Of a stretch of DNA of 64,000 bases, positions 51,793 to 60,368 are shown in pieces. Made by a program: the position numbers and the translations under genes. The stretch's first letter is position 1, and each line of letters begins with the position of its first letter. The notes beneath the pieces were generated by a model. It had not been told where the DNA came from, did no database searches, and saw only the letters and a program-made list of their open reading frames with translations. Source of the stretch: Ancylobacter koreensis (GTDB lineage Bacteria > Pseudomonadota > Alphaproteobacteria > Rhizobiales > Xanthobacteraceae); the NCBI RefSeq assembly GCF_023016525.1, contig NZ_JALKCG010000001.1, positions 1,488,001 to 1,552,000 on the forward strand. The letters run 5' to 3'.

Positions 51793-51857
51793 CATAACAG
51801 TCGCGCAAGAGACGCGGCAGGAGTGCCGCTGGTGCTTACCCAGGGGGAGGAAACGGT

Positions 51858-52931
51858 TTGCTGGTACTGTCCAACGAGGACGCGGAGCGTCTTCTGTCGA
51901 TGGGCGAGTGCATGGATGCGCTCGCCACCGCCTATCGCGACGCCGCCGAAGGTGCCGCGCTTAACGGGCGCCGCTCCGACATGCTGACGCGCACCGCGCG
52001 CGAGGATGCGGTGTACTGCCTCAAGCTGGTCGGCGGCGTGGTGCCGAGCCTGAAGATCGGCGCGCTGCGGCTCAATTCGGACATTCTCACCTTTCCCGAG
52101 GCCAATGGGCGCCGGCGCAAGGTGAAGGTGCCGGCCGCGCCGGGCGACCGCTGGGTGGGCCTCGTCATGCTGTTCAGCACCGAGACCGGCGAGCCGCTGG
52201 CGATCTTCCCCGACGGGGTGGTGCAGCGCTTCCGAGTGGGCGGGGCGAGCGGGCTGGCCGTGCGCCACATGGCGCGGGAGGATGCGCGGGTCGCCGCCAT
52301 CATCGGCACCGGCTGGCAGGCCGGCGCGCAGGCGATGGCCGTGGCGGCCGCGCGTCCCATCGAGGAGATACGCTGCTTCAGCCCCAATCCCGAGAGCCGC
52401 GCCCGCTTCGCCGACGAGATGAGCGCGCAGCTCGGCCTGCGCGTGGTGGCGGCGCCGTCTGCCGAGGCCGCCGTCGCGGGCGCCGATATCGTGCTGTGCG
52501 CGACCAACAGCCTGCAGCCCGTGCTGCGCCATGAATGGCTGGAGCCGGGCATGCATGTCGGCTCGATCCGCGACCGCGAGTTGCCGCCCGAGGTGCTGAA
52601 GGCGGTGGACCGCGTGATCATTCACGACCCGGACAATATGGGCAGCGACCATCTGGTGATCGCCAAGGGGGTCGACTACCGCGAGGGCACCAAGGAGATC
52701 GTCGGCGATCCCGAGCTTCTCGCGCTGACCCGCTCGCCCTCGCTGGCTGAGCTCGTCGCCGGCAAGGTGCCGGGACGCGAGAAGCGCGAGGAGATCACCT
52801 GCTTCCTGAACTATCACGGGGTCGGCTACCAGTTCGCGGCGACGGGTGCCGTGCTCTACGCCAAGGCGCTCGCCGCCGGGGCCGGGCACGCGCTGCCGGG
52901 CGAGTGGTTCACCGAGACGGTCCATCCCTGA
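51858..52931 (+). CDS. Ornithine cyclodeaminase/mu-crystallin family protein
   Basis: A 357-residue protein with the family's N-terminal region (SMGECMDALATAYRDAAEGAALNG), lysine region near 55, NAD-binding VAAIIGTGWQAGAQAMAVAAA (about 140-160) and a C-terminal DYREGTKEIVGD. The start is TTG at 51858 with GGGGGAGGAA upstream. Members include ornithine cyclodeaminase, imine reductases, pyrroline-2-carboxylate and iminosuccinate reductases. It probably reduces an imine or dehydrogenates an amino acid derived from the transported substrate. It is first in an operon with TctB and TctA. Confidence 0.9.
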   Translation: MLVLSNEDAERLLSMGECMDALATAYRDAAEGAALNGRRSDMLTRTAREDAVYCLKLVGGVVPSLKIGALRLNSDILTFPEANGRRRKVKVPAAPGDRWVGLVMLFSTETGEPLAIFPDGVVQRFRVGGASGLAVRHMAREDARVAAIIGTGWQAGAQAMAVAAARPIEEIRCFSPNPESRARFADEMSAQLGLRVVAAPSAEAAVAGADIVLCATNSLQPVLRHEWLEPGMHVGSIRDRELPPEVLKAVDRVIIHDPDNMGSDHLVIAKGVDYREGTKEIVGDPELLALTRSPSLAELVAGKVPGREKREEITCFLNYHGVGYQFAATGAVLYAKALAAGAGHALPGEWFTETVHP

Positions 52932-52953
52932 GCCCTTCGAGAGGAGCCGAACC

Positions 52954-53451
52954 ATGCGAAGCCGTTTGGCCAATGCGGGCGTGGGACTGTGGGCGGGTCT
53001 CGTCCTCCTCGCCTTCTCGTTTCTCTACTGGATGCAGGCCGATGCGCTCCCGCGCAGCTCGCTGGGCGGCTCCGTCGGCTCTGACGGGCTGCCCAAGCTG
53101 CTGGGCGGCGCGCTCGCGGTGATGTCGTGCCTGCTGATCGTCCAGTCGCTGCTGGCGAGCCCCGAAAAGCGGCAACAGGACCGCGAGGGCCTGCCGAGCC
53201 GCCTGGAACTCCTGCGGGCGCTCGGCTTCTGGGTCATCGCCGCAGGGTTCGTGCTGGCGCTGCCGTGGCTGGGCTATCCGGTGGCGGTCGCCGCCGTGCT
53301 GCTGGCGATCGGCATGTATTACGGGCGCCGCCCTTCGGCGTGGCTCATCGGCTTCGCCCTCGCCGGCGCCGCCATCTTCTATCTCCTGTTCCACACGCTG
53401 CTCGGCGTGCCGGTGCCGACCGGCATCTTCATGGACCTTCTCGCGCGCTGA
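52954..53451 (+). CDS. Second TctB family tripartite transporter protein
   Basis: A 165-residue membrane protein with about four helices (8-28, 42-62, 82-103 and 110-145). ATG at 52954 follows GAGGAG. It lies 22 bp after the OCD-family gene and 33 bp before TctA. Together with TctA and the Bug protein at 47599 it would form the second TTT uptake system. Confidence 0.85.
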   Translation: MRSRLANAGVGLWAGLVLLAFSFLYWMQADALPRSSLGGSVGSDGLPKLLGGALAVMSCLLIVQSLLASPEKRQQDREGLPSRLELLRALGFWVIAAGFVLALPWLGYPVAVAAVLLAIGMYYGRRPSAWLIGFALAGAAIFYLLFHTLLGVPVPTGIFMDLLAR

Positions 53452-53484
53452 GGCGGCCGCCGCAGACGCGCTTCGGAGTGAAGC

Positions 53485-54972
53485 ATGCAGAATTTCATCT
53501 ACATGGTGGAAGCGATGGCTTCCCCGTCCATCATCGCCGCCGCCTTCGCCGGGTGCCTCTGGGGCATGATGGGCGGCTCGCTGCCGGGGATCAGCACCTC
53601 CATCGCCATGGCGCTGCTGCTGCCCTTCACCTTCGACCTCAATCCCTCGACGGCGATGGTGCTGCTCGCCTCGGTCTATGTCGGCGCCGAATATGGCGGC
53701 TCGATCCCGGCGATCCTCATCCGCACGCCCGCGTCGGGTTCGGCGGCGGCGACCGTCTTCGACGGCTACGAGATGCATCGGCAGGGGCGCAGCGGCGAGG
53801 CGCTCGGCCTGTCGCTGGTCGGCGGCACCATCGGAGGACTCGTCGGCCTCATCGTGCTCGCGACCTCGACGGAGACCGTCGCCCAGCTCGCGCTGCTGTT
53901 CACCCCGCCCGCCTATGCCGCGCTTGGCATCCTCGGCATCAGCGTGGTGGCCTCGGTGTCCTCGGGCGCCATGGTCAAGGGCGTGATCGCCGGCATTCTC
54001 GGCCTCATGCTCGCCACCATCGGCACCGATCCGATCTCCGGCGTCGGGCGCTTCATCTACGGGCAGGCCGACCTGCTGGAAGGCATCAGCATCATCCTCA
54101 TCATGATGGGCCTGTTCGCGCTGAGCGAGCAGATGATGCAGGCCGGCCAACCGGACATGGCGGCCGATCCCGAGGCGCGGCGCTCCACGCGGCTGGTGCT
54201 GCCGAGCCTGAAGACGCTGTGGCGGCTGCGCGTGCCGCAGGTGATCGCCTGGGTACTTGGCCTGATCGAGGGGCTGATGCCGGGTGGTGGCGGCTCCGTC
54301 GCCTCTTTCATGTCCTACAACGAGGCCAAGCGCTGGTCGAAGGAGCCCGAGAAGTTCGGCCACGGCTCGGAGGAGGGCGTGATCGCGCCGGAGACCGCCA
54401 ACAATGTGGTGGCCTCGACGGCGCTGATCCCGACGCTCAGCTTCGGCATTCCCGGCTCCAACTCGACCGCCGTGCTGCTGGGCGCGCTGCTGATCCACGG
54501 CCTCCAGCCCGGCCCGCTGCTGTTCGCGCGCCACCCGGAGGTCGTGTACGGGCTGTTCGGCGGCCTCTTCATCGCCAATTTCGCCATGCTGGCGCTCGGC
54601 GTCGTCCTGCTCTCGCCGATCATCTGGCTGGTGAACCAGCCCAAGCCCTTCCTGCAGGGCGGCATCTTCATCCTCATCATGTCCGGCGTCTATTCGGTGA
54701 ACAACAGCACCTTCGATCTCGGCCTGGTGCTGGGCATCGGCATGCTGGGCTTCACCCTGCGCGCGCTCGGCTTCCCGCTGCTGCCGATGGTGCTCGGCGC
54801 GGTGCTGGGGCCGATGATCGAATCCAACTACCGGCGCTCGCTCATGATGGGCGGCGGCGATCTCTCCATCTTCGTGCGCGACCCGGTCAGCGCGGTGCTG
54901 CTGGGCCTCGCCCTGCTGATGCTGGTCACTTCCTTCATCCGGGAGAGCCGGCACGCGGGCAAGGCGGGCTAA
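53485..54972 (+). CDS. Second TctA family tripartite transporter permease
   Basis: A 495-residue polytopic permease. Repeats of the TctA family are seen: GGSLPGISTSIAMALLLPFTF at the N-terminus, GLMPGGGGSVASFMSYNEAKR in the middle, then GVIAPETANNVVASTALIPTLSFGIPGSNSTAVLLGALL. It is clearly paralogous to the permease at 14574 but diverged. It ends the operon; GGCGGGCT-AAA-AGCCCGCC immediately at its stop could form a hairpin with the convergent LysR gene. Confidence 0.93.
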   Translation: MQNFIYMVEAMASPSIIAAAFAGCLWGMMGGSLPGISTSIAMALLLPFTFDLNPSTAMVLLASVYVGAEYGGSIPAILIRTPASGSAAATVFDGYEMHRQGRSGEALGLSLVGGTIGGLVGLIVLATSTETVAQLALLFTPPAYAALGILGISVVASVSSGAMVKGVIAGILGLMLATIGTDPISGVGRFIYGQADLLEGISIILIMMGLFALSEQMMQAGQPDMAADPEARRSTRLVLPSLKTLWRLRVPQVIAWVLGLIEGLMPGGGGSVASFMSYNEAKRWSKEPEKFGHGSEEGVIAPETANNVVASTALIPTLSFGIPGSNSTAVLLGALLIHGLQPGPLLFARHPEVVYGLFGGLFIANFAMLALGVVLLSPIIWLVNQPKPFLQGGIFILIMSGVYSVNNSTFDLGLVLGIGMLGFTLRALGFPLLPMVLGAVLGPMIESNYRRSLMMGGGDLSIFVRDPVSAVLLGLALLMLVTSFIRESRHAGKAG

Positions 54973-54989
54973 AAGCCCGCCGGGCATTC

Positions 54990-56087
54990 CTATGCCGCCG
55001 TCATGGTGCCGCCATGGGTGCTCGCGCGGGCGCCCTCACGCGCGCGCTCGTGGGCACTCTGGACCATGCGGGCGCCAGGTTTGACCGAGGCCAGCACGTT
55101 GTACGCCCCCTCGTGCTCGACCAGCATTCCGCAGCTCGTGGCGAAGTCCGGACGCGGCAGCAGGCGGCTTTCGCCCAGTTCCATGTGAACGTCGATCAGG
55201 CAGTCGACGAAGCGGCGGGCCAGCTTGAACTCCGCCGCGCCGGGGCCGACCATGGCGGTGATCGGGTTGACGATGCGCATCAGGTCCGGGCGCAGCGCCC
55301 GCAGCGTCCCGGCCGCGAAGAGCGGCTCCGCCGTGTGGTCCAGCACATAGCCGATATTCCGGCCCGACAGGATCAGCGCGAGCTGCGACTGGATGCCGAG
55401 GCCGATGTCACCGGAGGCGGCGCCCGAGCGCGTGCGCTCGGGATGGTAATATTCCAGATGCCCGCGATTGCAGTAGGAGGCGGCCTGGATGTCCGCCATG
55501 GTCAGCTCGTCGTCCGGCACGGTGAAAAGCGGGTGCTTGTCGCCGCAGCACATATAGCCCTGCTCGTCGAACAGATGCTGGTAGAGGAGCTGGGGATACT
55601 GCTCGTTCACCAGCCCGATGCCGACATGCACCATGCCGTCGGCGACCCGACCGGTGAGCTGGAAGCCCAGCATCACCTCCATGCGGAATCGCACATTGGG
55701 GTAATATTGCGAGAAGCGGTGGATCGCCTCGTGGATACGGGCCGAGGGGTTCTCGACAATGCCGTCCTGAATGCCGACGCAAAGTTCGTAGGCGACGCTC
55801 TGATTGACGTTCGACGCCTTCTGCTTGAACGCCTCGATGGAGGCGAACAGCTCCTTGGCGGCCCTATAGACCTCCTCGCCCTCGCGGAACAGCTTGAAGC
55901 CCTTGGGCCCGCGCCGGCACAGCCGCGTGCCGAGGCGGATCTCCAGCGTCTTCAGGCTTTCGCTCAGCGTGGATTGCGAGAGATTGAGCGCCGCCTGCGC
56001 GGCGGTGAAGCTGCGCTCCTCGACGATGGTGCAGAAATAGCGCAGCAGCTTCAGGTCTACGTCGTAGATCTGGCTGAGGTTCGACAT
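54990..56087 (-). CDS. LysR family regulator with extended C-terminus
   Basis: A 365-residue LysR protein, about 60 residues longer than usual. The winged helix (8-70) has LLRYFCTIVEERSFTAAQAALNLSQSTLSESLKTLEIRLGTRL. The effector domain follows from about 95, and the extra C-terminal stretch (300-365) is acid/charge mixed (SCGMLVEHEGAYNVLASVKPGARM..). The start at 56087 has GGCCGGCCAT-like context rather than a good Shine-Dalgarno. It is divergent from the flavin monooxygenase gene and probably regulates it. Confidence 0.9.
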   Translation of the reverse strand: MSNLSQIYDVDLKLLRYFCTIVEERSFTAAQAALNLSQSTLSESLKTLEIRLGTRLCRRGPKGFKLFREGEEVYRAAKELFASIEAFKQKASNVNQSVAYELCVGIQDGIVENPSARIHEAIHRFSQYYPNVRFRMEVMLGFQLTGRVADGMVHVGIGLVNEQYPQLLYQHLFDEQGYMCCGDKHPLFTVPDDELTMADIQAASYCNRGHLEYYHPERTRSGAASGDIGLGIQSQLALILSGRNIGYVLDHTAEPLFAAGTLRALRPDLMRIVNPITAMVGPGAAEFKLARRFVDCLIDVHMELGESRLLPRPDFATSCGMLVEHEGAYNVLASVKPGARMVQSAHERAREGARASTHGGTMTAA

Positions 56088-56165
56088 GGCCGGCCCTTTC
56101 TGACGTCGATTGCACGCGCTCCCCCTCCATTCGCATCGTAGCAAATTGTGCGCCGCAGCAGGGCG

Positions 56166-56191
56166 GGCCGGAATTCCTTGTGATTCCGGCC
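56166..56191. promoter_or_regulatory. 9-bp perfect inverted repeat upstream of the LysR gene
   Basis: GGCCGGAAT, 8 bases, ATTCCGGCC: 9-bp arms centred at 56178.5, in the 286-bp divergent region between LysR and the monooxygenase, about 80-105 bp upstream of the LysR start. It fits a LysR-type regulatory-binding site. No gene is seen in the rest of the region. Confidence 0.5.
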
Positions 56192-56373
56192 AGACGGGAA
56201 TGTCTATCGTTTAATCACGTAAGGGTTAGTGCCTATCCATTAGTCGTTCGCGACAGGATTGCTCAAAGCGGAGGCCGCGCGCGCCAGAACATCGCTTGGG
56301 GTTTTGGCGATGGCGGCCTGCCAAAGCGTGGGCATAGGCTTCCCGGCATCCGTCGTCGGCCTGGGAGACCATC

Positions 56374-57687
56374 GTGAGCGCGAAGCCGTTGCATCTGGGA
56401 TGGTTCACCAACTTCGCCGTCGACGAGTGGACCCGTCCCTTCTCCGGCGGTGGCGGCGATCCCTGGGACGGCGGCTTCTATATCGACATGGCCAGGGCCA
56501 TGGAGCGCGCCTGCTTCGACTACATCATGCTCGAAGACACGCTGATGATCTCGGAGGCCTATGGCGGCAACACCGAGATGTACCTCAAGCACAACATCAT
56601 GGGTCCGAAGGCCGATCCTTCGCCGCTGGCGGCGCTGATCGGGGCGAACACCACCAATCTCGGCGTAGTGGCGACCTTCTCCACCATGGCTTATCCGCCC
56701 TTCATGCTTGCGCGGCTGTGCTCCACGCTGGACAATATCTGCCGCGGCCGCTTCGGCTGGAACATCGTGACGACGGGCGAGGACCTCGCGGCGCAGAATT
56801 TCGGCATGGACAAGCTGCCGCCTCGGCAGCTCCGCTACGACATGGCCGACGAATATGTCGAGCTGGTCAAGCAGCTCTGGGCGAGCTGGGAGCCGGATGC
56901 CGTCGTGCGCGATCCCGCTACCGGCACCTATGCCGACTACACCAAGATCAAGCCCATCAACTTCAAGGGCACCTATTACAGCAGTCGCGGCCCGCTGAAC
57001 TGCGCGCCCTCTCCGCAGGGGCGGCCAGCCTTCGTGCAGGCGGGCGGCTCGCCGCGCGGGCGCGAATTCGCCGCCATGACCGCCGACAGCATCATCGCGC
57101 CGTCCATGGGCGTCGCCGGGCTGAAGGCCTATCGCGATGACGTGCGTGCCCGTGCCGAGGCAGGAGGGCGCGACCCGGACGAGATCAAGGTGCTTTTCGT
57201 GGTCGCTCCCATCCTCGGGGAGACCGAGGCGGAGGCGAAGGACAAGGCCGCGCGCATCATCGAGGCGCCGGACTATTACGAGAAGACGCTGGCGCTGGTC
57301 GCGGCGATCACCGACATCGACTTCTCGAAATTCGACCTCGACCAGCCCCTGCCGCACCTCACCACCAATGGCGAGCAGGGCTCGCTCGACGCTTTCCAGC
57401 AGTCGGGATCGGGCAAGACGCTGCGCCAGCTCTGCGCCGACCAGCTCTCGCGCGGGCTCGACGGCCTCGTCGGCACGCCTGATCAGGTCGCCGAGCGCAT
57501 GGGGGAGGTCATGGCGGAGGTCGGCGGCGACGGCTTCCTCATCACCCGGCCCTTCACCACCAATATCAGCCGCCAATACATCAACGAGATCTGCGAAGGG
57601 CTGGTGCCGGCCCTGCAGCGGCGCGGGCTCGCCCGCACCCGCTACACACCCGGCGCCACGCTGCGGCAGATGCTGCGCGAGTTCTGA
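56374..57687 (+). CDS. LLM-class flavin-dependent monooxygenase (NtaA/DszA/SnaA type)
   Basis: A 437-residue FMNH2-dependent two-component monooxygenase. It has the family N-terminus HLGWFTNFAVDEWTRPF, MERACFDYIMLEDTLMI near residue 45, RFGWNIVTTGEDLAAQNFG near 125 and a GGSPRGREFAA segment near 225, matching the nitrilotriacetate/dibenzothiophene-sulfone/YxeK subfamily. The start is GTG at 56374 after GGGAGA. It is followed by two flavin reductase genes that supply FMNH2. Substrate is uncertain; organosulfur or N-alkylated amino acids are typical for this subfamily. Confidence 0.92.
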   Translation: MSAKPLHLGWFTNFAVDEWTRPFSGGGGDPWDGGFYIDMARAMERACFDYIMLEDTLMISEAYGGNTEMYLKHNIMGPKADPSPLAALIGANTTNLGVVATFSTMAYPPFMLARLCSTLDNICRGRFGWNIVTTGEDLAAQNFGMDKLPPRQLRYDMADEYVELVKQLWASWEPDAVVRDPATGTYADYTKIKPINFKGTYYSSRGPLNCAPSPQGRPAFVQAGGSPRGREFAAMTADSIIAPSMGVAGLKAYRDDVRARAEAGGRDPDEIKVLFVVAPILGETEAEAKDKAARIIEAPDYYEKTLALVAAITDIDFSKFDLDQPLPHLTTNGEQGSLDAFQQSGSGKTLRQLCADQLSRGLDGLVGTPDQVAERMGEVMAEVGGDGFLITRPFTTNISRQYINEICEGLVPALQRRGLARTRYTPGATLRQMLREF

Positions 57688-57727
57688 AGCCGTGGACCAC
57701 GCCCCGGCCCGCACCTCTGGAGGACCG

Positions 57728-58243
57728 ATGAGCGCAACCGCACCGGGCGGCGCGGAAGACGCCGTCAGCCGCGACATCTACCGTGCCGGCATGGCCAAGC
57801 TGCCGGCGGCGGTGAACATCATCACCAGCATCGGCGAGGAGGGGCGCTGCGGCTTCACCGCCTCGGCCGTCTGCTCGGTCACCGACAGCCCGCCGACGCT
57901 TCTGGTGTGCGTGAACCGCTCCAACCAGTCGCACAAGGCCATCGCCACCAGCCGCGTGCTGTGCGTCAACACCCTGGCCGGGCCGCATCACGAGGCGCTG
58001 TCCATGGCGTTCGCCGGCGGCGTCAAGACCATGGGCGAGCGCTTCGACGGCGCGCCGTGGATGGAACTCGTCACAGGCGCCCCGGTGCTGGCGGAGGCGA
58101 CCGTCGCCTTCGACTGCCGCGTCACGCGCATGGCGAGCGTCGGCACGCATGACGTGATGTTCTGCGAGGTGCTGGGCCTGCACGAGGGCGGCAGCAGCGA
58201 GGGACTGGTCTATTTCGGCCGGCGTTTTCACCATCTGACCTGA
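57728..58243 (+). CDS. Flavin reductase family protein (short, HpaC-like), first copy
   Basis: A 171-residue NAD(P)H:flavin oxidoreductase-domain protein. FTASAVCSVTDSPPTLLVCVNRS (about 40-62) and the C-terminal VMFCEVLGLHEG..LVYFGRRFHHL are family hallmarks. The ATG at 57728 follows GGAGGACCG. It lies 40 bp after the monooxygenase gene and is the likely reductase partner of it. Confidence 0.92.
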   Translation: MSATAPGGAEDAVSRDIYRAGMAKLPAAVNIITSIGEEGRCGFTASAVCSVTDSPPTLLVCVNRSNQSHKAIATSRVLCVNTLAGPHHEALSMAFAGGVKTMGERFDGAPWMELVTGAPVLAEATVAFDCRVTRMASVGTHDVMFCEVLGLHEGGSSEGLVYFGRRFHHLT

Positions 58244-58278
58244 CCCATGCCGGCAACACCAGCCGGAGGAGGATCAAC

Positions 58279-58797
58279 ATGACGGCCCTGGAGGCTGAAC
58301 ATCCCGTCGACGCGAAGACCTTCTGGCGCGTGCTGGGGGAACGCGCGACGGGCATGACCGTCGTCACCGCGCAGGGCGAGGACGGCCCGGCGGGCTTCCT
58401 CGGCCTGTCGGCGGCCCATGTCGCGGCCGACCCGCCGACCATGCTGGTCAGCATCGACGCGAAGACGAGTGCGCTCGGTCCCATCCTTGCCCGGCGCCAT
58501 TTCGCGGTGAACTTCCTGCCCGCCAGTGCCTCTCACGTCGCCGACGCCTTCTCGGGCAAGGCCGGGCTCTCCGGCGCCGACCGCTTCGTCACGGGCGAAT
58601 GGGAGACGCTGGCGACCGGCGCGCCGGTGCTCAGGCAGGCGCTCGGCGTGTTCGACTGCACGGTGGACCAGGTGGTCGAGCGCGACAGCATCTCCATCGT
58701 CATCGGAACGGTGGTCGGAGCGCGGGCGGCGGGGAGCGGCGAGCCGCTGGTGTTCTTCCGAGGCAAGACCATCGCGGGGCTCGCGTCCGCAGGCTGA
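58279..58797 (+). CDS. Flavin reductase family protein, second copy
   Basis: A 172-residue flavin reductase/NADH:FMN oxidoreductase-domain protein with FLGLSAAHVAADPPTMLVSIDAKTSALGPI and the C-terminal FFRGKTIAGL block. GGAGGAGGATCAAC precedes the ATG. Having two consecutive reductases suggests that each serves one of the two monooxygenases in the block. It is convergent with the ABC transporter operon, 15 bp away. Confidence 0.9.
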   Translation: MTALEAEHPVDAKTFWRVLGERATGMTVVTAQGEDGPAGFLGLSAAHVAADPPTMLVSIDAKTSALGPILARRHFAVNFLPASASHVADAFSGKAGLSGADRFVTGEWETLATGAPVLRQALGVFDCTVDQVVERDSISIVIGTVVGARAAGSGEPLVFFRGKTIAGLASAG

Positions 58798-58812
58798 ACC
58801 GCGCCGATCCGC

Positions 58813-59595
58813 TCAGCGCAGGATCTGGGCGAGGAAGCCGCGCAGCCGCTCGCTGCGCGGTTGGGCGAAGAAGTCGTACGCCGGGCCCTGCTCGACGATC
58901 ATGCCCCGGTCCATGAACACGCAGCGGTCGGCGACGCGGCGGGCGAAGCCCATCTCATGGGTGACGCAGACCATGGTGACGCCGGTTGCCGCCAGTTCCT
59001 CGATCACTCCCAGCACCTCGTTGACCATTTCCGGATCGAGCGCCGAGGTCGGCTCGTCGAACAGCAGGATGCGCGGCTCCATGCAGAGCGCGCGGGCGAT
59101 GGCGACGCGCTGCTGCTGGCCGCCCGACAGCCGGGCCGGGTATTTGCCGGCATGGTCGGCCAGATGCACCCGCTCCAGATGCCGCATGGCGAGCCGCGCG
59201 GCCTGCTCCTTGCCGAGCCCCCGGTTGAGACGCGGGGCGAGCATGCAGTTCTCCAGCGCGGTGAGGTGGGGGAACAGGTTGAAGTGCTGGAACACCATGC
59301 CGACCTCCTGCCGGATGTCCTGCACGGTGCCTTCCTCGGCGGTGAGCTCGATGCCGTTCACCCTTATGCGGCCGCCGTCGTGGCGCTCCAGCCCGTTGAT
59401 GGTGCGGATCAGCGTCGACTTGCCGGAACCGGAGGGGCCGCAGATCACCACCTTCTCGCCGCGCCGCACTTCGAGGTCGACGCCGTCGAGGGCGCGGTGG
59501 CTGCCATAGAGCTTGACCACACCGTAAAGGCCGATGGCGGGCTCGTCGGCTTCGGGAACGGGCGCGGCGCCGGGCGTTTCGGTGGAGGGCGTCAC
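58813..59595 (-). CDS. Polar amino acid ABC transporter ATP-binding protein (GlnQ-like)
   Basis: A 260-residue ATPase with Walker A GPSGSGKST near residue 55, the Q-loop MVFQHFNLFPHLTALEN, signature LSGGQQQRVAIARALCMEP and Walker B ILLFDEPTSALDPE. It starts with GTG at 59595, overlapping the permease stop by 4 bp (GTGA). With the two permeases and the substrate-binding protein it completes an amino-acid-type importer, probably for the monooxygenase substrate. Confidence 0.92.
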   Translation of the reverse strand: MTPSTETPGAAPVPEADEPAIGLYGVVKLYGSHRALDGVDLEVRRGEKVVICGPSGSGKSTLIRTINGLERHDGGRIRVNGIELTAEEGTVQDIRQEVGMVFQHFNLFPHLTALENCMLAPRLNRGLGKEQAARLAMRHLERVHLADHAGKYPARLSGGQQQRVAIARALCMEPRILLFDEPTSALDPEMVNEVLGVIEELAATGVTMVCVTHEMGFARRVADRCVFMDRGMIVEQGPAYDFFAQPRSERLRGFLAQILR

Positions 59596-60368
59596 AGCAT
59601 GGCCTTTGCGAGGCTGGAGAGGCGGCGCAGGCCGAATCGGCGCGGCGCCTCGGCGGTGAGGGGTGATGCCTCCTCGCGCTGGTGGCGGCCGAGCCAGCGG
59701 CCCCAGAGCTCGAAGCCGATGCGCAGCAGGTTGATGAACGCCCAGTAGAGCGCCGCCGCGCACAGGATCGGGGTGAAGGGATCGTAGGTCTGCTCGAAGA
59801 TGCCGTTGGCGACGGCGGTCAGGTCGGTGATCGTCACCACCGAGACGATGGCGGTGCCCTTCACGAAGCTCACCACCTCATTCTGGTAGGCCTTCAGCCC
59901 GTAGCGTATGGCCAGCGGCATCTTCACCCAGATGAAGATGTGCCGGCGGGAGATGCCGAGCGCCTCGCTGGCCTCGACGATGCCGCCCGGCACCGCCAGC
60001 AGACTGCCGCGCAGCACCTCGGTCATGTAGGCGGCGTGGTTGAACGTCAGCGCGACGATGGCGCAGCCGAAGGGCGAGCCGAACAGCAGCCAGAGCGGCC
60101 CCTCGCGCAGCAGGGCGATCTGCCCGAAGCCGTAATAGACGACATAGAGCAGGATGAGCAGCGGCGCCCCGCGGAAGAACACCACGAACAGTTCGGCGGG
60201 CAGCGACAGCCACCGGCGCGCCGACATGCGGGCGAAGCAGATGGGGAAGGCGAGGGCAAGCCCGAACAGGAGCGGCAGCACGGTGATGAGCACCGTGACC
60301 TGCAGCCCGGCCAGCAGTTCCGGCAGGCTGCGCCAGGCGAGGTCGAAGTCTATCGGCAGCCCGCTCAT
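59592..60368 (-). CDS. Amino acid ABC transporter permease, second subunit
   Basis: A 258-residue permease of the His/Glu/Gln/Arg/opine family. About five helices are seen, with the cytoplasmic EAA loop VEASEALGISRRHIFIWVKMPLAIR and FNHAAYMTEVLRGSLLAVP. The start at 60368 overlaps the upstream permease stop by 4 bp. It forms a heterodimeric channel with the permease at 60365-61093. Confidence 0.9.
   Translation of the reverse strand: MSGLPIDFDLAWRSLPELLAGLQVTVLITVLPLLFGLALAFPICFARMSARRWLSLPAELFVVFFRGAPLLILLYVVYYGFGQIALLREGPLWLLFGSPFGCAIVALTFNHAAYMTEVLRGSLLAVPGGIVEASEALGISRRHIFIWVKMPLAIRYGLKAYQNEVVSFVKGTAIVSVVTITDLTAVANGIFEQTYDPFTPILCAAALYWAFINLLRIGFELWGRWLGRHQREEASPLTAEAPRRFGLRRLSSLAKAML

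Noticed and set aside
54963-54981. GGCGGGCT-AAA-AGCCCGCC as a full terminator for the second TctA
   Set aside because: No T-run on either strand and it overlaps the stop codon; mentioned only as a possible weak hairpin.
52909-54987. 692-codon minus-strand frame opposite the second TctB/TctA
   Set aside because: Composition (H/R/E/Q-rich repeats) is typical of an antisense shadow of transmembrane genes; the forward frames carry TctB and TctA signatures.
53127-56141. 1,004-codon plus-strand frame crossing TctA and antisense to LysR
   Set aside because: It spans two real genes in different frames, has arginine-rich low-complexity translation, and no start with a ribosome-binding site.
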